From Zygnema cylindricum (Eukaryota > Streptophyta > Zygnematophyceae > Zygnematales > Zygnemataceae), in NCBI GenBank assembly GCA_037447655.1, contig JBBHKE010002945.1, positions 62,001 to 126,000 of the forward strand: a stretch of 64,000 nt of DNA, given 5' to 3'. This document shows positions 56,939 to 64,000 of this stretch, one piece after another. Within the stretch, counting starts at the first letter, position 1; each line of letters starts with the position of its first letter. A program made the translations under genes and the position numbers. The notes under the pieces were generated by a model, which was not told the origin of the DNA, made no database searches, and worked only from the letters and a program-made list of their open reading frames with translations.

Positions 56939-59900
56939 GGTTATGGGCCTTTCGTCCAGAATTCTTATCTTCAATGGCCAGAAGTATGCGTACAAGGCAA
57001 CTATGGTTGAATCATCTTTTGAAACTGCAGACTTGTTAGGAGTCTTGGATGGATCTCTTACTGAAATAGATCCGAGCTGGGCGAAGAAAAACTCCCTCAC
57101 CAGAAACAACTTGATTCTTTGCATTTCAAAAAGTGTGGTTATGTCTCGCCTCAAGATGAAAAAGGCGAGCAAGATTTGGACTTCGCTAAAAAACTTCCCA
57201 TGAAAAGGCAAACGTCCAAGAGGAGCTCTTGGTGGCTGGCCAGATGTGGGACTACAAATACTCGGGGGGGATCTATGGCCGAGTATTGCGATAAATTTCG
57301 GAAACTCATTGATGCACACTCTTCGACTGGTGGAACTTTTCCAGAGTTTCAGCAAGCTGCTTTGCTTATTAGAGGTCTCCCTAGTCATATGAAGGGAGTG
57401 TCTACAGCTTTAAAAAGGCATAATAAGTCTAGCTGGACTTTTCATTTAGCTTACAATCTTATATTAGAAGAGGAGTCTACAAGTAAGGTCTTATGGGGAA
57501 AAGAAAGTATAAGCTTTCAATAGAGATTTTTGAGAGGAGAAATCAGTTTAATCAAAACAGAAACGACTTTAACCAGAATCTGAACCAGTTTAATCAGGGT
57601 AGTCAAAGGCAAAATAGGCAGTCTTCTAAATGCTTATTTTTATTGTTCTGAAAAAGGACATGGTTACAGGTACTGTCTAAAGCTCAAAAAGGCAAATGAA
57701 ACTGGTTTATACAAGCTTGGATGGCAACAAAGCCAGTTTCATCAAGGCTTTTTTGGAGATCCCTCACGCGCAAATGCACTATTTTCAACCTTTACAGATG
57801 ATGCAGATTCATCTCTCAGTTTCAATGATGAAGAGGATGCGGAGTTATTTGCTATAGCGGCAGCAATAGAGGATCCCAAAGATGGCGGATGGATCATGGA
57901 CACCGGGGCATCGGCCCACATGTGTTGGGACAAGGCAATTTTTACAAATTTAAAGCAAACTCATCCGAAATATATCTACTAAGCTTGTGGCATGAGTGTC
58001 CAATCCTCAGCACAGGGTGATGTATCTTTAATGGTAGATGTGGGGGGAAGGTCTGCAGAAAAGACCCTCCACAATGTCTTACATGATCCAGATTTTAAAA
58101 TAAATCTATTTTCTACTTTTTTGGTAAAGGGTAAGGGTTTTGAGGTCACCCTTAAAGGGGGGAGACAGGTTGTTAATAAGCTATGAAAACTAGCAGTAGC
58201 AGGAACTAGAGATGCCAGTAAGATATACAGGATGGACATGGTTGAATGCAAAGAAAAATATGTTTTGTACTCCAGTGTGTCATCTGAGAATGAATTATGG
58301 CATAAGAGGTTAGGACATATTAATCATGAAACTCTGAAAAAGATGGTGAATGCTAGGAAAGTTAAAAGTGTTTCTCTCACATCTCAGTCTATGAAAACAT
58401 GCGATGGCTGCTCACTAGGCAAAAATCATAAATTGCAATTTCCACGACGACCGAAAACAGATCCACAAAAGTCCTCCAGCTCATTCATTCGGATGTCCTC
58501 AGCCCATCCCAAGTAGCATCGGCTAGAGGAGTTCAGTATATGGTCACATTCACTGATGATTTCTCCAAGTACACGAAAGTTTATTTTATGAAAAACAAAA
58601 ATGAAGTATTCACTTTCTTCAAGCACTACAAGCTCAGGGCAGAGAAACTACACGCAGTTTCGATCTTGGCGTTAAGATCGGATAATGGAGGTGAGTACAC
58701 CTCTAACGAATTTAAGCAGTTTGTACTTGATGAGGGTATAAGTCACAATCGGAAAGTTCCATATACTCCTGAGCAGAATGGAGTTTTGGAAAGACTAAAG
58801 AGGAGAGTCACAGAGATTGCTAGGTCCATGCTTGCAAACAAGGGTAATGATCTAAAATTCTGAGCCGAAACACTTAACTGTGCAGTCTATATAAAGAATA
58901 TAGTTGCATCCACATCTGTAAGCTCTACACCTTATGAGCACTGTGCAGTCTATATAAAGAATTGAGTTGCATCCAGATCTGTAAGCTCTACACTTTATGA
59001 GTTGTGGACAAGGAAGGTCCCAGATGATAGTCACTTTGACGTTTTTGGGAGTAAGTGCTTTATTTTAGATAACTCACTTGATATGTGGAAAATAGAGGCC
59101 AAAGGCTTAGCAAAAATTCTCTTGGGTTATGATGATAATGCAAAGGGATATAAAGTGTACATCTTAGATAAACAAAAGATTTTTGTGCCTCGGAATATTC
59201 AGATTAAAGATGAACAGGAGTCGGTTGATCTGTTCAAAGCAACAGATACGCCAACAGAAAACCAGAATCAAGAGTATGTCATTTTTCACCACCAACAACA
59301 GCTGTATTTTTCGGTGCCTTCCCTTCCCATAAGTCCACCTTCTGCTACTACACCGCTTGCTTCTGCTACAGATGCTTCTCAACTATATCGCACTCTGGAG
59401 GAACACACTGCTACACCTTCGGATCTTGCAGCAGTTTCAGCACCACGAAATCGGAGATTGCTAACCATTTCAGCCTCAGAATTTCCGGGGGGAAGAAGAT
59501 CTAGCAGTCGTCTACAAACCGGCTCTCACTTTGCTTTTTCTACAACATCAGGGGAGCCTATAACCATCAAAGAAGCCTTCTCATCACCAGAAAAAAACCA
59601 CTAGATTGAGGCGGTCAACGACGAGATGAAGTCGATTATGGAGGCACAAACATGGGAGCTGGTGGACTTGCCCGCGGGGAGGAAAGTCATTGGGAGCAAG
59701 TGGGTCTTCAAAGTCAAAAGTGAATCCGGACAACACTATTGAAAGGTATAAGGCCAGACTTGTGGCCAAAGGGTACAACCACAAAGAAGGTATTGACTTT
59801 GAGGAAACCTTCTCCCCAGTCGTCAAATTTCCTACTGTCAGAATTTTGTTGAGTTTAGCTGCCATAGAAAACATAGAAATACATCTGATGGATGTTAACA

Positions 59901-61142
59901 CAGCCTTTTTGCATGGAGAGTTAGAAGAAACTATTTATATGCAGCAGTTTGAAATGCATGAAGAAAAATGGAAAGAAAAGTTAGTCTGCAAACTGATAAA
60001 ATCTCTATATGGGCTGAAACAAGCCCCTAGACAATGGAATCTGAAGTTAGATAAATTGTTGACTAGTCTAGGATTCAAAAGAATTAGTTCACACCATTCA
60101 GTCTATGTCTTACAAGGGGAGGATGGGATTCTTTATATCGCTGTATATGTGGATGATCTTCTACTAATAATCCATAAATAAAATCAACCGTATTAAAGCA
60201 ACTTTGAGGTCTAGGTTTGAAATGAAAGACCTAGGTGAGGCCAAATATATCTTGGGCATACAAGTTAAAAGGGATAGAAATAACAGATTGATTATGCTAA
60301 CCCAGAAAGAAGCTATAGGAAACATGCTGGAAAAAATTGAGAGGAAGGATGTGAAGGTATCTATAACTCCCATGGAATTTAGAAAGAAGTTGGAGGGGAG
60401 TGAATCAAACTCGGGCATAATGGTTAGTGAAAGCTTAGAGTCAGGGGAGGAAGAGTTTATGGCTACAAAGCCATACAGACAGGTAGTGGGGAGTCATATT
60501 TATTTTATAAATTGTACGAGACTTGATATTGCTGCAGCTGTGGGAGTCCTAAGTAGGAGTCTTCAAAATCCAAAAAGAGCAGATTGGGAAGCAGCAAAAA
60601 GGGTTCTGAGATACCTGGCAGGTACCCAGAACCTCAAGCTTATACTCGGAGGAGGAGAGGTAAACTTACAGACTTAGAGCGATGCCAGCTATGGAGATAT
60701 GCAAAGCCGGAAATCAAGAACCGGTTTTGTTTTGAAAATTAAGAATGGAACTTGCTGCTGGAGCAGCAAATTACAGAAGGTCACGGCTCAGTCCACGATG
60801 GAGTCGAAATATATCGCAGCCAGTTCTGCCCTCAAGGAACTCCTATGGGTTAAGGCCACTTTGCAGGAGCTTGGTTATATGCAAACCAGTCCTCAAGTTA
60901 TCTGGCCTCAAGTTATCTGGCGTGACAACCAGGCAGCTATTGCCATTGCATGTAACCCCTATCATCATTTTAAAAGCAAACATATGGATGTCAGACTACA
61001 CTTTGTGAGAGAAAATGTGCTTGCAATAGTGATAAAAATGAGTTATTTACTGGATGAAAAGATGGTGGATGATATGCTGACTAAAGCTCTTCCAGTTCCT
61101 AAGTTGAAGTATTGCGGAGAGTCTATTCGGTTGAGTGAGTGA
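56884..61142 (+). pseudogene. Family E gag-pol, broken
   Basis: Gag leader QQVMGLSSRILIFNGQKYAY, Gag body with a frameshift near 57190, zinc knuckle near 57637-57680 with the first Cys changed to Tyr, protease WIMDTGASAHMC near 57890, WHKRLGHINHETLKKM near 58298, integrase with TDDFSKYTKVYF, RSDNGGEYTSNEF and EQNGVLERL (58550-58800), a 63-bp in-frame tandem duplication (58878-58940 and 58941-59003), RT with KWVFKVK near 59700 and YVDDLLLI near 60145, and RNase H with SDASYGDMQSRKSRTG near 60680 and DNQAAIAIACNPYHHFKSKH near 60925. Stops near 58861, 59602, 60178 and 60675, and a frameshift near 59718. A 15-bp duplication (CTCAAGTTATCTGGC twice) lies near 60892-60921. Confidence 0.9.
56939..56950 (+). 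other. Half-tRNA PBS of family E
   Basis: GGTTATGGGCCT follows the LTR terminus CAACA. GTTATGGGCC is complementary to the initiator tRNA-Met anticodon arm. The match is shorter than in families A and C. Confidence 0.65.
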
Positions 61143-61161
61143 GTCTAAAGATTTAGGGGAG

Positions 61162-62224
61162 TGTTGAAATAAGAAATCTTAATACTCAGTAAACAAGAGC
61201 TGTGAGGAGAGGCCAAGTACTTAGAATATTTTTGGTCTAGGTAAGTTGCAATATTTACCCCATTTAGTGTGACAGTAGCAGTAGTACTTCTGAGTGTATT
61301 GTACTTCTGCAGGGACACGCGTCAGAAAATGAACATCATACGGGTTTTACGGAAAGGCGCCAACACACTTTACCACGCGTCACACATCAAACGAATACTG
61401 TTGAAGAATAGGACAGACGGAGACTCAATTGATTGTCCGAGAGAGTGGTGGTACAACATTCAACGACGACCGTAGATGTGAATCGAGTGAACGGACGAGA
61501 TTCACGTGGGACCACAAAATGACTCATCACTTTGTACGACCTCAGGTGACATGGACCACTTGATCAATAGTCGGTTGGACGCTAGCATCCACTGCTGACT
61601 AAGCACCTTGAACACTACTGTATGGGGAATCTATTTGGGGAATCTATTTGGGGAATCTATTTGCATATCTGAAACATAGTAGTTTTTGCTTAGCGAATTA
61701 GAATGTAGTGTTCCACTAAGTATATTTTCGTCTAGTAGTCAAATAGGGTTTGGACGTACTCACAGTACAAATAGCGTACTGATTCGGTACCTTGTCGTAG
61801 TGTGGTACACTACTGTTGTTCCAGGTGTAGAGATCTGATTAGTTAGTTTCTAGTTGATACTCTCTGTGAGTATAAAGTTAGGACTTAGCCAAAATTGTAA
61901 TTATCCAGTATTGAGATCTAAATCTCTAAGGGACAATATTTGGGAAACTTCCAAGTGTTACATCTTATGGTTTACTAGTTCAATTGGGCTGCAATTTTGG
62001 GAATTGACAGATTGAATGTGATATTGTATTAGTGAGAATTTTGGTGTTATTTATGTGATATTGTATTAGTGAGAATTTTGGTGTTATTTGAACACCTCAA
62101 GTGAATTCTGTGTTATATCAAAGGTGGCTGTTTGATAGGATTTTTGGTAGCTTTTGCTGAAGTCTATGTCTACATCTACTACTACTGGTGGTCCTCCACC
62201 TGCAACTGTGGTTGTAGAACAACA
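61162..62224 (+). repeat. 3' LTR of family E
   Basis: 1063 bp, ends GTAGAACAACA. Carries three GGGGAATCTATTT units (61624-61662) and a 37-bp tandem duplication (62016-62052 and 62053-62089) absent from the 5' LTR. Its end encodes an intact Gag leader MSTSTTTGGPPPATVVVEQQ that would run into a PBS. Confidence 0.93.
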
Positions 62225-64000
62225 ATCAGTACTACTGCACGTACTAGTTTGTATAATTAGCATTAACACAGTTATTAGTGTGAATAATTAGTGTTAGTGC
62301 AGTAAATAACACTGTATAATTAGTATTAGGACAGTTTTTAGTAATGTATAATTAGTATCAGGACAATGACTATATAATCAGAATTCTTACACATATCTGT
62401 CTGTATAATTAATACTAACTCAATTTTTGTTCTGTATAATTAGTATTTGTACAGTTGTTAGGTTGTATAGTTAATATTAGTACATTTTTAGTTTGTATAA
62501 TTAGTATTAGTAAAGTAATGAGTTAGTCTTATCAGTATTTGTTTAGTTATTTGTCTGTATAATTAGTATTAGCACTGTTACTAGCATGTATAACTAGTAC
62601 TGGCATGCTTATTTGTATAAATAATGAGTATAAGTACAGTTACTAGTCTTTATAATTAGTGCTAATACAGTTATTGCTCAGTGTAATTAGTGTTGTGTAA
62701 TTAGTGTTAGTACACTTATTAGTAATGTAGAATTAGTGTTGGTACAATGATTAGTAATTTATAATTTGTAGTTTTCAGTAATGTATAATTAGTTTTAGTC
62801 ATACTATTCGTCTGTGTTGTCTGTACAATTTGTATCAGTACTGTTTTTAGTCTGTACAATGAATATTAGGACAGTTCTTTGTCTGTATAAGTATTAGTAG
62901 CACATTATTAGTTCATACTATTAGTATTTTTTAGATTTTGTATAATAAGCATTTTTACAGTTATTAGCTTGTATAATTGGTGTGTAATTAGTGGTAGTAC
63001 AGTGGTAGTAGAGTTATTAGTTAATTAGTTTAAATACTCATAGAAATGTTACATTGACTGTCCAAATACTAATTAAACATTGCTAATAATTGTACTAACA
63101 CTAATTATACATACTAACAACTCTATAAATCCTAATTACATCGACTAATAAGTGTACCAATACTGATTATACAAACTCATAACTGGACTCATATTAAATA
63201 TACAAACTAATAGCTGTGCTAATACTTATTATACATACTTACAATTGTACTAATACTGATTATACTAGCTAATAACTGTACTATCACTAATTATGCATAA
63301 TGAATAACTGTCCTAATACTAATTATAATCCTAATTATGCGGATTACAAAAGGATAGTAATACTAAATATATAGATTAAGCACTTGACTAATACGAGATA
63401 TGCAAGTTAAGCACTTTATTAATACTAAATATACAAACTAACAATTGTCATAATCAATAATCATACAGATAGATAAATGTACTTATACGAGATATTTATA
63501 CTAATTATTTGTGTATTATCTGTATTAGTCCAGCTATTAGTACGTGTAATCAATTTTTGTACTGTCATTATCAGTAAAGCTAGTAGGTATAATCAGTATT
63601 AGTAAAGTTATTAGTATGTGAGTACAATTATGGGTTTGTATCATAAGTTTTGGTACAAATATTATTCTCTAAAATTAGTATTAGTATAGTTATGAATTTA
63701 TATAATAACTATTAGTACAGTTTTTAGTATGTATAATTAGTGTTTTATAGTTAGTAGTTTGTATAATCAGTATTGGTTCAGTTATTAGTCTGTATAATTT
63801 GTATTAAAACAATTAGAAGTCTATATAATTACTATTGATACAGTTATTAATCTCTATAATTAGTGTTAGTACAGTTATTAATAGTGTTTAATTGGTAGTA
63901 ACACGGTTATTAGTTTATATAATTGCATAGAACAAATATTAGTTTTATAATTAGTCGAAAGCACAGCTTTATTTTGATAATAAGTGTTATTACCATACAA
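62225..64000. repeat. Minisatellite higher-order block R3 (direct R1)
   Basis: Collinear with R1 from about 29990 in the same orientation: TTAGT-units to about 63050, ACTAAT-units to about 63515, then TTAGT-units to the window end. Flip motifs ACTCATAGAAATGTTACATTG and GAGATATTTATACTAATT match R1. Continues beyond the window. Confidence 0.85.

Larger units (their letters stand above)
51595..62224 (+). mobile_element. Copia family E element, host of nested family C
   Basis: 5' LTR 51595-56938 (interrupted by C at 51981-56287), PBS 56939-56950, gag-pol to 61142, polypurine tract ATTTAGGGGAG, 3' LTR 61162-62224. TSD ATTAG (51590-51594) and ATCAG (62225-62229), one change apart. Inserted in minisatellite. 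About 6.3 kb without the nested element. Confidence 0.92.

Overview
The window is a nest of degraded transposable elements and AT-rich minisatellite DNA from a large-genome eukaryote. I see no host gene that is not part of an element. A green-lineage (plant or streptophyte-alga) host is the best guess: the primer-binding sites of five copia families complement the anticodon arm of a plant-type initiator tRNA-Met, and family D uses the usual plant-type copia primer site. The species cannot be named.

Layout. 1-1108: an LTR remnant of family C and a copia family D RT scrap. 1109-16432: a composite copia family A element. It has a 5' LTR, a first gag-pol cut off before RT, then an abrupt restart (LTR tail, PBS, gag) and a full second gag-pol with a 3' LTR. 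A family B element (4907-11355) is nested in the second gag. 16433-21658 (minus): a Ty3/gypsy chromovirus with an extra ORF downstream of its chromodomain. 21659-23664: an inverted duplicate of 43546-45520 (3' end of copia D plus minisatellite). 23665-25798 (minus): a B-like LTR scrap and a non-LTR element with a restriction-like endonuclease domain. 25799-29658 (minus): a copia family B copy truncated at both ends. 29659-32110: minisatellite block R1. 32373-38281: copia F. 38282-41175: non-coding DNA with a long inverted repeat. 41176-44744: minisatellite R2, a 305-nt polypurine tract, and more minisatellite. 44745-50395 (minus): copia D with a perfect 5-bp TSD. 50396-51594: minisatellite. 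51595-62224: copia E with non-autonomous copia C (51981-56282) inside its 5' LTR. 62225-64000: minisatellite R3.

Main observations. (1) Families A, B, C, E and F share an unusual architecture: the PBS is complementary to the anticodon arm of initiator tRNA-Met (half-tRNA priming, as known for Drosophila copia), and the Gag ORF starts inside the LTR and reads through the PBS, so the tRNA complement is translated as Val-Met-Gly-Pro-Pro. Family D, in the same locus, uses the 3' end of the same tRNA. (2) The LTRs of A, B and C carry an antisense tRNA-like module, paired G-box palindromes and a conserved hairpin. (3) A roughly 30-bp minisatellite is organised into a higher-order block with two fixed orientation flips, present in three full copies and one partial copy in both orientations. 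This recalls Foldback-type elements. (4) Copia C keeps an intact Gag while its pol is deleted and scrambled.

Insertion order readable from the sequence: minisatellite before D and E; E before C; A before B; D before the inverted duplication, because the duplicate retains the D insertion junction.
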